Source: Microbacteriaceae bacterium (GTDB lineage: Bacteria > Actinomycetota > Actinomycetes > Actinomycetales > Microbacteriaceae). Taken from it: a DNA stretch of 64,000 nucleotides. Under the pieces are notes generated by a model that worked only from the letters and a program-made list of their open reading frames with translations, was not told where the DNA came from and did no database searches. This document shows, in pieces, positions 24,561 to 33,726 of the stretch; positions within the stretch are counted from its first letter, which is position 1, and each line of letters begins with the position of its first letter. The DNA lies in the NCBI GenBank assembly GCA_019638805.1, contig JAHBTA010000003.1, positions 310,001 to 374,000 of the forward strand, in the 5' to 3' direction. Made by a program: the position numbers and the translations under genes.

Positions 24561-24883
24561 GCGAGCAGCTCCTCGATCTTCGCGGCGTAGACGGGCTTCG
24601 GGTGCGCGCCGATCAGCACGTCCACGCGCTCCCCGTTCCGGTAGAAGCCGAGGGTCGGGATCGAGGTCACCCCGGCCGCGGTCACGGTCTCGGGGTTCTG
24701 GTCGGCGTCGACCTTCACGATCCTCACCCGGCCCGCGTACTCGCCGGCGAGCTGGTCCAGGATCGGGGCGATCGCCCTGCACGGGCCGCACCAGGTCGCC
24801 CAAATGTCGACCACGACAGGCAGCTCGGACTCGAGCACCTCCGCCCGGAAAGTAGCGTCGGTGACAGGGATGACGGTGCTCAT
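24557..24883 (-). CDS. trxA: Thioredoxin
   Basis: Predicted 108-residue thioredoxin with the active site WCGPC (residues 31-35) and the cis-proline in SIPTLGFY. It is encoded between trxB and acr3 with ATGA overlaps on both sides, so it probably recycles the element's ArsC proteins. A separate chromosomal thioredoxin gene is at 57,241-57,564, so this is a cargo-dedicated copy. Confidence 0.93.
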   Translation of the reverse strand: MSTVIPVTDATFRAEVLESELPVVVDIWATWCGPCRAIAPILDQLAGEYAGRVRIVKVDADQNPETVTAAGVTSIPTLGFYRNGERVDVLIGAHPKPVYAAKIEELLA

Positions 24884-25854
24884 GCGGAGACCTCCAAAGC
24901 AAGCTCGGAAACGGTGGCGGGTGCGAGGTTCGACAGGTAGTGCTGGGCGTCCTGCGCGGCCGCGCAGCCGGTGCCCGCGGCGGTGATCGCCTGCCGGTAC
25001 GTGTGATCGACGAGATCCCCGGCCGCGAACACCCCGGCCAGGTTCGTCCGCGTCGACGGGTGCGCGACCCGCACGTACCCGTCCGCGTCGGTGTCGACCT
25101 GCCCGGTCACGAGCTCGGAGCGCGGGTCGTGCCCGATCGCGACGAACACCCCCGTCGCGTCGAGCGTGCGCTCGGCCCCGGTGACGGTGTCGCGCAGCGT
25201 GAGCCCGGTGACCTGCTCGTCGCCGAGGATCGCGGCGACCTCGCTGTTCCAGGCGACCTCGATCTTCGGGTCGTCGAGCACGCGCTGCGCCATGATCCTC
25301 GACGCGCGGAACTCGTCCCGGCGGTGCACCACGGTCACCTTCGATGCGAACCGGGTGAGGAACAGGGCCTCCTCCATCGCGGAGTCCCCGCCGCCGACCA
25401 CGACGATCTCCTGCTCCCGGAAGAAGAACCCGTCGCAGGTCGCGCACCACGACACACCGTGCCCGGACAGGCGCTCCTCCTCGGGAAGGCCGAGCTTGCG
25501 GTACGCGGAACCCATCGTCAGGATCACCGCCCGCGCCCGATACGTCGCCCCGGCACCGGTCTCGATGGTCTTCACGTCGCCGTCGAGTTCGAGGCGGACC
25601 GCGTCGTCGTAGACGATCTCGGCGCCGAACCGCTCGGCCTGTGCCCGCATCGACTCCATCAGCTCCGGGCCCTGCACGCCGTCGACGAAGCCCGGGAAGT
25701 TCTCCACCTCGGTCGTCGTCATCAGCGCACCGCCCGCGGTCACCGAGCCCGCGATCACGACCGGCGCGAGGCCCGCACGGGCGGCGTAGACCGCCGCGGT
25801 GTACCCCGCAGGACCGGACCCGACGATGAGTAGTTCGACCTCTTGAATAGACAT
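24880..25854 (-). CDS. trxB: Thioredoxin reductase
   Basis: Predicted 324-residue flavoenzyme reducing thioredoxin with NADPH. FAD motif [16 protein letters not shown] is near the N-terminus, the redox pair is in WCATCDG, and the NADPH motif is [12 protein letters not shown]. It heads the arsenic operon. The ATG at 25854 lies 6 bases after a CAATAT -10-like box with TTGCCG 17 bases further upstream, so the transcript may be leaderless; an in-frame ATG six codons upstream is possible but would lie inside the operator. A chromosomal paralogue is at 57,611-58,573. Confidence 0.9.
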   Translation of the reverse strand: MSIQEVELLIVGSGPAGYTAAVYAARAGLAPVVIAGSVTAGGALMTTTEVENFPGFVDGVQGPELMESMRAQAERFGAEIVYDDAVRLELDGDVKTIETGAGATYRARAVILTMGSAYRKLGLPEEERLSGHGVSWCATCDGFFFREQEIVVVGGGDSAMEEALFLTRFASKVTVVHRRDEFRASRIMAQRVLDDPKIEVAWNSEVAAILGDEQVTGLTLRDTVTGAERTLDATGVFVAIGHDPRSELVTGQVDTDADGYVRVAHPSTRTNLAGVFAAGDLVDHTYRQAITAAGTGCAAAQDAQHYLSNLAPATVSELALEVSA

Positions 25855-25881
25855 GCATCTATATTGACGCATGTCGAAGCA
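25850..25881 (-). promoter_or_regulatory. ArsR-type operator and promoter of the trxB-ars operon
   Basis: TATTGACGCATGTCGAAG (25863-25880) differs at three positions from the site at 17907-17924, and GACATGC/GCATGTC form an inverted repeat (25850-25856 and 25869-25875) spanning the trxB start codon. On the minus strand TTGCCG and CAATAT are spaced 17 bases, giving a plausible promoter overlapped by the operator. Confidence 0.6.
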
Positions 25882-25943
25882 AGCGGCAAGTCTGCGCAGC
25901 GCATCTGGGCGGGTGTTTGCCGAAGATTCATCTCCCGCGGCGC

Positions 25944-27698
25944 CTACGCACTGTCGGCCATGATGTTCTGTGGTCCCGTGCTGGTGTGGGAGTAGCGAAG
26001 TGCGGTCTCGACGCTGATGCCGAAGAGGTCACAGATGCGCCTGACGTCGCCGCCGGTCTGCTCGACTTCGTAGAGAATCCGGTCGGTGCGGAGTGCTTGC
26101 GCGGCCACGCCGGCTTTCTTCCAGGGGAAGTTCCGGCTGGGCGGTGAGAGACGGGGTGCGGTCTGGGTGGTGACGAGCATGTAGGGGTTCTTCGTCTCGG
26201 GCCAGCGTTTGGCTCGGTGATCGAGCCCGGCGGCCAGGCGGACAAGAACGGGCTTGGCGAGCGGGATGAAGCGGCCATCGGGCATCCGCAGACGTCCGTC
26301 GATGATGTCGGTGAGCTTGATGTGCTGCACTTGCGAAGTCATCAGAGCGTGGAAGGCGACGAGGGAGACGGCCAGCGCGATCGCGGGGTCGGGATTGGTG
26401 AGCGCGTCGCGGATCGCGGTGGGTTCCATCGGCAGCGGGAGGTTGCGTCTGGGGCCGCGCAGCGGAATCGCTTTCGTCGGGACGGTGAAGACCAGCTTGC
26501 GACCGTGCAGGATCGTGAACAGGCTGCGGAAGCCGAGCATCATGGCGTGACGGCGCGAGGGGTCGTCAGGAAGGGCGGCGAGGATGTCTTCGGTGCTGAT
26601 CCCGGCGAGGCTGGTGCGGCCTTCTTCGACCCAGCGAGTGATCGCGGGGAGGATGCCGTACATCTGGCCCTTGACGGTCATCGTGTCGCGGGGCTGACGG
26701 CGCGGCGGAGTCTTGGAACCGTCGACCATGATGTCTCGCCAGAGCTCGAGCTGGGATCGCATCGGCTCGGGCAGTGCGTGGGTCTTGCGTTCGAAGAGCT
26801 TGGTGAACGAGGGCACCCGGTCGTCAGTGAGGAGCCCGGCGTCTTCGAGGACTTCGATGGTGGAGCGGATGTTGCTGCCGTCGTCGTAGCGGCGCATCGA
26901 GAGGATGTCGGAGGCGCGGAAGCGCAGATTCGCGCCGGGGAACACGAGTTGCAGGACTTTCAGGGTGCGCCTGACCTGGTTGGTCTGGCGCTTGCTCCAT
27001 GCGTACTCTCGGGCTCGGGCGTAGAGGAAGTGGTCGGTGCGGCTGGTGATGTCGCGCAGCCTGATCTCGTTGGAGCGCTGCCGGAGACGTTCGGGGTCGG
27101 GGTCGATATGGAACAGCACCGGTTGGTGGCTGGCCGGTTCCGGCGGCGGGGTGCTGATGACCTTGAGCGCTTCGCGGATGCTCATCGCCATCGGCAGGTG
27201 GAGTTCCGCGGGCTGACGGGAGTCGTTCACCGAGGCGAGGAAGAGCTGCTGGCCGTACTTGCGTGCCGTGTCGAGGTCGAGCGGTTCGCCGAGTCTCTGG
27301 TGGTAGCGGGCGGTTTCCAGGCAGAGCCGGCAGTAGCCCTGTTCACCGATAGTGACCTCGCGGTGGCAGGAGATGCACTCACCTTGCGGGTAGTGGGTGA
27401 ACCACCAGCGGCACTTCCAGCACCGCCAGTTGTGCCTGCGGTAGACGCCCCAGGCGAGGCAGTCGCGGCAGGAGCCGATGAAGCCGGGGCTGCCGGGGTG
27501 GCAGTGAGCGCAGAGGCCTTGGCTGTAATACTCGGCCGATCCGCACTTGCTACAGGCCGGCGGTGTGAACGGGCCGCCGGGGATGCAGTCGTAGCAGAAG
27601 TCGATTCGGGGTGTGAGCCACGCGGCCGGCTTGACCCCGCACGCGGTGCAGGGCAGCGGCGGACTCAGGGGTCCGTTCGGGCCGCGTGCCGGGCTCAT
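25944..27698 (-). CDS. Multi-zinc-ribbon protein with degenerate tyrosine-recombinase-like C-terminus
   Basis: Predicted 584-residue protein. Eight CxxC motifs (Cys17/20, 35/38, 49/52, 63/66, 77/80, 93/96, 108/111, 123/126) are evenly spaced in the first 130 residues, consistent with about four zinc ribbons. The C-terminal 150 residues follow a tyrosine-recombinase plan: a helix ending in HIKLTDI, an arginine in ALRTDR (about 537), a LFGIS segment and a terminal RYSHT tyrosine (about 569). The first catalytic arginine is replaced (ALMTSQ where GLRISE is usual) and the HxxR histidine is Gln. It is the last gene of the three-gene recombinase operon, overlapping by ATGA. Family not recognised; the size resembles TnpB of Tn554. 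Confidence 0.7.
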   Translation of the reverse strand: MSPARGPNGPLSPPLPCTACGVKPAAWLTPRIDFCYDCIPGGPFTPPACSKCGSAEYYSQGLCAHCHPGSPGFIGSCRDCLAWGVYRRHNWRCWKCRWWFTHYPQGECISCHREVTIGEQGYCRLCLETARYHQRLGEPLDLDTARKYGQQLFLASVNDSRQPAELHLPMAMSIREALKVISTPPPEPASHQPVLFHIDPDPERLRQRSNEIRLRDITSRTDHFLYARAREYAWSKRQTNQVRRTLKVLQLVFPGANLRFRASDILSMRRYDDGSNIRSTIEVLEDAGLLTDDRVPSFTKLFERKTHALPEPMRSQLELWRDIMVDGSKTPPRRQPRDTMTVKGQMYGILPAITRWVEEGRTSLAGISTEDILAALPDDPSRRHAMMLGFRSLFTILHGRKLVFTVPTKAIPLRGPRRNLPLPMEPTAIRDALTNPDPAIALAVSLVAFHALMTSQVQHIKLTDIIDGRLRMPDGRFIPLAKPVLVRLAAGLDHRAKRWPETKNPYMLVTTQTAPRLSPPSRNFPWKKAGVAAQALRTDRILYEVEQTGGDVRRICDLFGISVETALRYSHTSTGPQNIMADSA

Positions 27699-28024
27699 AG
27701 CGGCGGGGCGGGCCGATCGTTCTTCGGGCCGAACCGGGGCGTGACGATGCTCGTGTTCCCGTTAGCTTCTTCCCGTTCGCGGGCGCCGGGCTTGCGGGCG
27801 CGGACCTTCTCGGGTTCGGGTACGAGGAGATCGGTCGGCTCGCAGCCGAGGACATGGCAGATGACGTCGAGGTCGTCCAGCCGGATCGTGGTTGGGGTGC
27901 CCGTCCACAGCCCCGACATCTTGCCCTGGCTGATCTCTAGCCCGGCGTCGGCGAGCATCCGCCGTAGCTCCGTCGACTTCCAGATGCCGCGCTCGGCGGC
28001 CTGGACTCGCAAGTTCCATTTCAT
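27695..28024 (-). CDS. Small XRE-type helix-turn-helix protein
   Basis: Predicted 109-residue protein. Residues about 5-70 form a Cro/C1-type HTH (ELRRMLADAGLEISQGKMSGLW, then LDDLDVICHVLGCEPTDLLV), followed by a basic, probably disordered tail. It starts by ATGA overlap with the tyrosine recombinase stop and ends by ATGA overlap with the zinc-ribbon gene, so all three are translated as a unit. It could be a directionality factor or a repressor of the operon; the position between two recombinase-like genes is unusual. Confidence 0.8.
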   Translation of the reverse strand: MKWNLRVQAAERGIWKSTELRRMLADAGLEISQGKMSGLWTGTPTTIRLDDLDVICHVLGCEPTDLLVPEPEKVRARKPGAREREEANGNTSIVTPRFGPKNDRPAPPL

Positions 28025-29109
28025 CGCGCGGTCATCCCTTCGAATCGGTCTTCCAGCCGTTGGTTCGCTTGCATCCACGAGTTCTCTACGTGCTCGCCCG
28101 GGACGTGGATGTACTGCGTCGTGGTCGAGAGCCACTGATGGCCCAGCAGCTCTTGCAGCGCCTTCAGATCCATACCCGCCAGATACAGAGAAGACGCGCA
28201 GTAGTGCCGGAGCACATGCGGCGTCATTCGCCCGTCGGCCCAGGCAGGCAGGAACCGCTCAGTGGCTCGGGCCAGGCCTCGTCGGAGCACGTCATCGCTG
28301 GCCCGCCAGGAACGGCCGAGTTCGTGATCGAACCGTTCCGACGGGATCATCGGGGCATCCGGGTTGTCCCAATCGGGTCCGAACCGGTGTCGCACATCGC
28401 CGAGCCACCAGTCGATGAGCTTGTCCGCCCCGTTGATCGCGGGCACCAGGCGCTGCTTCGACCCGCGTCCGCGCGAGCCTTTGCCGAACCGGACATGCAG
28501 CTTGCCCAGCGCCCCGAGATCGGGCCGCCAATCACGGAGGTCGAGCTTCGTGCCCTCGGTGATGCGCACCCCGACCCTGCGCCAGAGCGACGCAGCGAAG
28601 TAGTTCCGGGCAGCGGGCAGGTAGCGTCGCTCGTCTTGAAGTGAGGCCGCCCAGCCGCCGAACAGCCGCTCAATCTCCGCGTCCGAGGGCGGCACCCTGA
28701 CCTTGCCGAGCGACGACCCGGACTGCCGGTTGTACTCGTCGACGGGCTGCTCGATCACCCACTCGGTGAGCGCATGGATGTCGCCTTGATAGCGGGCGAT
28801 AGCGAAGTCGTAGAACTGCGCGATCGCGCCCGCCTTGCCGGCTCTGGTCGTGACGGCCAGCCCTGCTCGACGTAGCCCGGCCAGGAAAGCGTCCGCGTCA
28901 GAAGGCTTGGCCTGCCAGACCGGGGCGTCGAGATGGTGACGGAACTCAAAGACGACCGCCCTGGACTGCGCGATGTACCCGTCACTGAGTCCAGCGGCAG
29001 CCATCGCGAGAGCGTGCTGATCGATGATCTCCTGCTCGAAGTCCGCAGCATCTTCCTCGGACCGCCAACCCCTGGCAGTTCCGATGCTCCGCACCGCGGC
29101 GAGCTTCAT
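28021..29109 (-). CDS. Tyrosine recombinase (site-specific integrase) of the arsenic element
   Basis: Predicted 362-residue recombinase. An N-terminal core-binding SAM-like domain (about residues 25-125) is followed by the catalytic domain with the full set of residues: Arg in RRVGVRITEGTKL, Lys in the KGSRGRGSKQR beta-hairpin, HVLRHYCAS (HxxR), GHQ and the nucleophile in TTTQYIHV. It is therefore the likely active strand-exchange enzyme of the trio. It is the first gene of the operon and lies 149 bases inside the right 13-bp repeat. No strong ribosome site is seen. Confidence 0.9.
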   Translation of the reverse strand: MKLAAVRSIGTARGWRSEEDAADFEQEIIDQHALAMAAAGLSDGYIAQSRAVVFEFRHHLDAPVWQAKPSDADAFLAGLRRAGLAVTTRAGKAGAIAQFYDFAIARYQGDIHALTEWVIEQPVDEYNRQSGSSLGKVRVPPSDAEIERLFGGWAASLQDERRYLPAARNYFAASLWRRVGVRITEGTKLDLRDWRPDLGALGKLHVRFGKGSRGRGSKQRLVPAINGADKLIDWWLGDVRHRFGPDWDNPDAPMIPSERFDHELGRSWRASDDVLRRGLARATERFLPAWADGRMTPHVLRHYCASSLYLAGMDLKALQELLGHQWLSTTTQYIHVPGEHVENSWMQANQRLEDRFEGMTAR

Positions 29110-29458
29110 CGCCCCGCAGCTTCACGAATCGTGACCATGCATCAAGAATACAGCGAATTCGTCAGGATTTTGTGATGGATTGTCGAGAATCGTGACGGCT
29201 GTGGAGTCCAGCCTGGGGGCTGGGAAGACGCACCTGGCGGGCATGAAACTCAGTCAAGAAGATGCGGGTCTAGAGACAAACGACACAGTTCAGGGCTCTT
29301 GAAGCCCGACTCTGCCTCATCCCGGCAGCCTCCGCCGAGCCGCAGGGCGTGCGAGTGTGCGTTCCCGCAGTCGCAGGTCCCACTCACGACGATCACCTCG
29401 GTGTGCGGGGTCGCACCTACCCCTCGATTGACTCACCACGACCGAGGGAGACGCACTG
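29110..29458. other. Right end of arsenic element and ICE junction
   Basis: No gene. It holds two copies of GAATCGTGAC (29126-29135 and 29187-29196) upstream of the recombinase operon, possible sites for the HTH protein or recombinase, then the right 13-bp repeat, then ICE sequence with a small GGGCT-CTTGA-AGCCC hairpin (29293-29307) that could end the virB4 transcript in an uninterrupted ICE. Confidence 0.55.
29258..29270 (+). repeat. Right 13-bp direct repeat of arsenic element
   Basis: GAAGATGCGGGTC, an exact copy of 16941-16953 in the same orientation. Flanking bases differ on both sides, so the identity is confined to 13 bp. Confidence 0.75.
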
Positions 29459-30472
29459 ATGGCCACGATCAATGAACTGGCAGCAGACGAGCGCACGGCA
29501 CGGGTTATCCTCGCTCTCGCGTCCGAACCGGCTGATGCGGTGACGGGGCGAATGCTCCGCACCGTTGGCGCATCCGAGACGGTCGCCCGCGCCACCGCCG
29601 ACAAGGTGCCGGCGGGACCGGATGGGGACACCTGGCAGCGACACCTCGCGCCCCGCATCGACGCGACCCAGGTCCAGCGGGTGCTCGCGGAGACTGAGCG
29701 GCACGAGATGCGGGTGCTGATTCCTGGGGATGCTGAATGGCCGGCCGGGCTCGAGGTTCTCGGCGACCGGGTCCCGGTCGCGCTGTGGACCAAAGGTGAC
29801 ACCGGACTGTTGACCGGACCGGTGTGGGATCGCGTCACCGTCACCGGGGCGCGTGCGTCTACCGGGTATGGTGCGCACGTCGCGTCAGAGCTGGTGCAGT
29901 CGGCGGTCGCAGACTCTCGAACGGTGCTTTCCGGTGGCGCGTACGGAACCGATGGTACCGCGCACCGCGCCGCGCTTGGAGCAGGTGGTTCCACGATTGC
30001 GGTGCTTGCCGGTGGTCTGGACCGCCCGTATCCCGCGGGGCATACCGATCTGCTCGAACGGGTCGGGAACGACGGGCTGCTGGTGAGCGAGTTGCCGCCG
30101 GGTGCGACGCCGACGAAGTGGCGGTTCCTGCAACGTAGCAGGCTCCTCGCCGCCCTCTCCGGCACCGTCATCATCGTGGAGGCCGGATACCGTTCCGGCA
30201 CGCTCCACACCGCCGCCCGCGCGATCGAACTCGGCCGCCCTGTCGGGGCGATCCCTGGGCCGCTCACGTCCGCGGCATCCACTGGCTGTCACCGGCTGTT
30301 GCGTGACGGGCTCGGGTCGATCATCACCGGCTACGACGACGTACGCGAACTGCTGCACGGGGTGCGTGACGGTGCGCACCGTGCGGTGCGGGAGCGTGCA
30401 GGGCTCGAGGTCGGTCCACTCGACCGGGACAGTGGCGGGCGGAGCGCGCCGCCTCGGGGGCCGGTGTTGTGA
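29459..30472 (+). CDS. DprA/Smf-like DNA-processing protein
   Basis: Predicted 337-residue protein with the DprA Rossmann-like domain: VTVTGARAST, the nucleotide/DNA loop LSGGAYGTDGTAH, VLAGGLDRPYP, LVSELPPG and RSRLLAALSGTVIIVEAG. DprA binds single-stranded DNA and loads RecA. An ICE-borne copy could protect or process incoming single strands, consistent with the neighbouring ArdC, primase and SSB genes. The N-terminal 100 residues are less typical and no winged-helix C-terminal domain is obvious. The ATG follows GAGGGAG. In an uninterrupted ICE it would directly follow the virB4-like gene. Confidence 0.85.
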   Translation: MATINELAADERTARVILALASEPADAVTGRMLRTVGASETVARATADKVPAGPDGDTWQRHLAPRIDATQVQRVLAETERHEMRVLIPGDAEWPAGLEVLGDRVPVALWTKGDTGLLTGPVWDRVTVTGARASTGYGAHVASELVQSAVADSRTVLSGGAYGTDGTAHRAALGAGGSTIAVLAGGLDRPYPAGHTDLLERVGNDGLLVSELPPGATPTKWRFLQRSRLLAALSGTVIIVEAGYRSGTLHTAARAIELGRPVGAIPGPLTSAASTGCHRLLRDGLGSIITGYDDVRELLHGVRDGAHRAVRERAGLEVGPLDRDSGGRSAPPRGPVL

Positions 30473-30544
30473 GGGCGGTGGCGCACCTGCTGTGCAGGCG
30501 GCCCGTGCCGGGTTGCTGTTCGCAGACCGTCAGGGAGGCATCTC

Positions 30545-33500
30545 GTGTCAGGATCACTCGCCCATATTCCGCAGCCAGAAGCCGCGCCACCACCGACAAA
30601 CATTCGGCGATGGCTGTCCGTGCTTCTTGCCCTGTTCCTCCTCGCCGGATCGTTCGCGCTCGGCACGCAACCCGCGCACGCCGCGAGTGAGGGCATCGGC
30701 TATTGGTCTGGCGGTGCGTTCCTCGGCGCCTACGACACGGGCGTCGATGGCCGGCAGGCGTACTGTGCGGACCTCCATGCTGACCCTCCCTACGGGAACA
30801 CGGCGGGGCCGGAACGGATCACGTCGCTGGATTCGCTGTCCCGTCAGCAGCTCGCGGAAATGAACTACGTGCTGGATCGGTGGGGGCAGTCCTCCAACGC
30901 GAATGTCACCGCCGCGGTGGCACTGTACGTGTGGTCGGTGGCAAGCCCCGGCATGTACAACTCGCACGGCATGTCCGGCGACGACTATTATGTCGCGATT
31001 GCGCCCGCGTCTGAGCGGGGCACGATCCTCGCTCATCTTGCGACGATGCGTCAGCAGGCCACGGTGAACGCGGTCACGGACCCGTCGCTGTCCCTTACGG
31101 TGAGTATGGCGGATCAGTACACCGGCACTCTCACCGTCACGGCTCACCCGGCCTCACTCACCGGGAGCGCGGCGCTTACCAGTGCGTTGTTCGCTGACGG
31201 TGCCTCGACGCGGAACTTGGCGGTCGGCACACACCCGATCACCGGAATCCCGGCCGATGGGGTGCCGTCATACCGGATCGGGGCATCCATGACCGTGCCC
31301 GCCGCCGGGTACGGTGCAGCACTGGATCTCTACGCGACACCCGGGAAGCAGCGCCTCATCGCCGCCGTCGCAGGCTCCTCCACGAGCTTGTCGGCATTAG
31401 CGCAGTCTCCGGTGATCGATCTGGACTTCCAGCCGGAGATCACCACCCAGGTCGCCTCCCGCTACGTCGCCGAAGGTGACGCTTTCGTGGATGGGCTGAC
31501 GGTCACGGTGTCGAAGGGTACGTGGATTCACCTCGATGGTGCACCGATCGAGGTGACCGCGACCGGCACCTTGTATGGGCCGTTCGATGAGCAGCCCGCC
31601 GAAGCCGACACCCCACCGGCAGGTGCCCCGGTCGTAGGCACCGAGACTGTGACGCTCACGGGTGCCGGGTCGTACACGTCGCCGGGCACGATCGTCGCGC
31701 CGGAGTCGGGGTTTTATACGTGGGTGTGGGCGATCGACAAGGACGCCCACGGTCAGAACGCGAAGTACCTCACCGAGTCGTTCACCGACCGGTTCGGGCA
31801 GGTGGCAGAGACCTCGGTGGTGCCGTTCCAGCCCGTCGCAATCTCGGAAGCCGATCAGCGGCTCGCCGTCCCTGGCAACGCCCTCACCGACACCATCACT
31901 GTCAGCAGTAGCAACGGTGCGTGGTTGAAGCAGGACGGCGCACACATTCCGGTGGTCTTCGAGGGCACCGTCTACCAAGTCCCCGGCACCCTGCCACCAA
32001 CCCAGAGCGCGGCGATCGACAGCAACGCTGTGCCGCTGGGCACGATCACGGTCACCGCGGATGGCCCCGGCGTCTACACGTCTCCGCCTGTGGTGGCTCC
32101 GTCGGGCGGGTTTGTGACCTGGGTGTGGGAAGTCAAAAAGGCCACACAACCGGAGTGGGTGCGCGACTACCTCGCCGCTGATTGGCAGGACGACTACGGC
32201 ATCACGGTGGAGACGACCTCGGTCAGGTGGCCGATCACAGTGACCTCGCTGATGCGGGAGTACAACGTGCACCCCGGCGGCCGCGCCTTCGATGTCGTCA
32301 CCGTGACCGGGTTCCCCGCCAACCACGGCGACTTCACCGGCGACGGCTACTGGAACGCCGACCTCGATGAACTCCGTCACACCGTGTACGGCCCGTTCGC
32401 CATGGACACTGAGCTCACGGATGATCTCGACCTCATCACCGCGCCGGTGCTGGCGGAGCTTACGACGCCGGCACGGAACGGGGTTTACAAGCTCGGTTAC
32501 ACCGATGACGACAAGATCGTGCCGACCGAGCCCGGGTTCTACGTGCTCGTGACGACGTTCGAGGGCGACGACCGTGTGCAACCGTTCCAGTCGTCGCCGG
32601 CGGATGTGCTGGAACGCTTCTACGTCCCACAGGCGAATACTGAGGTGCCGGTATCGGTGATCACGCAGGCGACACCGGCAGCGCTCGTCGGGGAACCGTT
32701 CTCGGACACCGCGCTCGTGCAGGGAACGGCGATTCCCGACGGCGCCTACCTGGTGTTCCGCGCGTACGGGCCGCACCCAGCAGAGGCCGAGCCGGTGTGT
32801 GAGACACCGTTCTACGTCAGCGACGAGATCCCCGTCACCTAGGCCGGCATCTACCACTCCGGCACCACCACCGTCTCTGCACCAGGGAACGTGTACTGGA
32901 TCGAAAGCCTCTATGACGCCGACGGCGATGTGCTCGCCGAAGGCTCTTGCGGGGCGCCGGGTGAGACCACCGTCATCACCGAGCAGCCCGAAGAGCTCGG
33001 CGTGAAGACGAACGCGGTCCCGAGTGTGATGCTGGGTGAGCCGGCGCACGATGTCGCGACCGTCACCGGCACCGTCCCTGACGGGGCACGCCTGGTGTTC
33101 GAGTCGTAGCGGCAGCACACCGATGAGGCGCTGTGCACCGCGGACGAGCTCGTGTTCACCTCCGCGATGATTGACCTCACCGGTCCCGGCGAGTACACCT
33201 CAGACGAGGTCGTGCTCGATCAGGTCGGCACGTATTACTGGGTTGAGACCGTCATCGATACCGACGGCCTCATCCTGCACCGTGGCCTGTGCGGTGCACC
33301 GGACGAAACCACCACCGTCACCCCCGTGCCCGAGACCCCGGAGGAGCCCGGAACGCCGGGTACCCCGGGCGAACTCGCGCAGACCGGTGGCGGTGGCTGG
33401 TGGCCGCTCGGCCTCGCCGGCGGTCTGATCGCCGCGGCGACCGGCGCGGTGCTTCTGTTCGGGCGCCGACTCGCGATCGCCCGCGAACGCGCAGGGTACG

Positions 33501-33565
33501 TCCGTGAGGAAGACCTGTCGTTCGAGGAGTTCACGGCCCAGTTCGGGGGAGCAAAGGAGGACTAA
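30545..33565 (+). pseudogene. LPxTG-like wall-anchored surface protein interrupted by two in-frame TAG codons
   Basis: One reading frame of 1,007 codons is broken only by TAG at 32840-32842 and TAG at 33107-33109. The N-terminus has a signal peptide (hydrophobic 22-40, AHA cleavage site) and a thioester-like domain around Cys74 (QAYCADL) and AALYVW, although the usual Gln of the TQxA motif is not evident. Several Ig-like repeats follow. The end has a LAQTG sorting motif, a membrane helix and a basic tail. The two stops fall in the last two 90-residue repeats, at positions filled by sense codons in the sister repeat. It may be a recent pseudogene or subject to readthrough; without readthrough the product is secreted but not anchored. 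The GTG start follows GGGAGG. Confidence 0.8.
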
Positions 33566-33614
33566 TCACAAGCTGCTGACCTGTCGGCACCCCACCCCAG
33601 TGGCGGGTCAGCAC

Positions 33615-33651
33615 GGGAGGGCACGAACCACCCCCGGGTTCGTGCCCTCCC
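33615..33651. terminator. Perfect 15-bp hairpin terminator
   Basis: GGGAGGGCACGAACC pairs without mismatch with GGTTCGTGCCCTCCC around a 7-base loop, 50 bases after the surface-protein stop, followed by ACCTTTCTG. It should separate the surface-protein transcript from the downstream coupling-protein operon. Confidence 0.75.
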
Positions 33652-33726
33652 ACCTTTCTGCGCCCAGGACGACGCGGGTACACCTGCATGGCGACACCCC
33701 TGCACGTTCCGGAGAGGACCCAACCT

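Larger units (their letters stand above)
16941..29270. mobile_element. Arsenic/metal-resistance element with tyrosine-recombinase trio
   Basis: A 12.3-kb block bounded by identical 13-bp direct repeats (16941-16953 and 29258-29270). It contains arsenic, cadmium/zinc-type and thiol-redox genes, with a three-gene recombination operon at the right end. Removing the block and one repeat leaves the virB4-like gene with its own stop and an uninterrupted path to the dprA-like gene. Gene order and recombinase sizes (about 362, 109 and 584 residues) recall Tn554-type transposons, which also use two tyrosine-recombinase-like proteins and a small third protein, but the small protein here is XRE-like. 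The precise recombination point within the repeat is unknown. Confidence 0.75.

Noticed and set aside
32840..33109. Reassignment of TAG to a sense codon in this genome
   Set aside because: Ordinary genes in the window end in TAG (11066-11329, 21605-21913, parB), so TAG works as a stop. Local readthrough remains possible but not genome-wide recoding.
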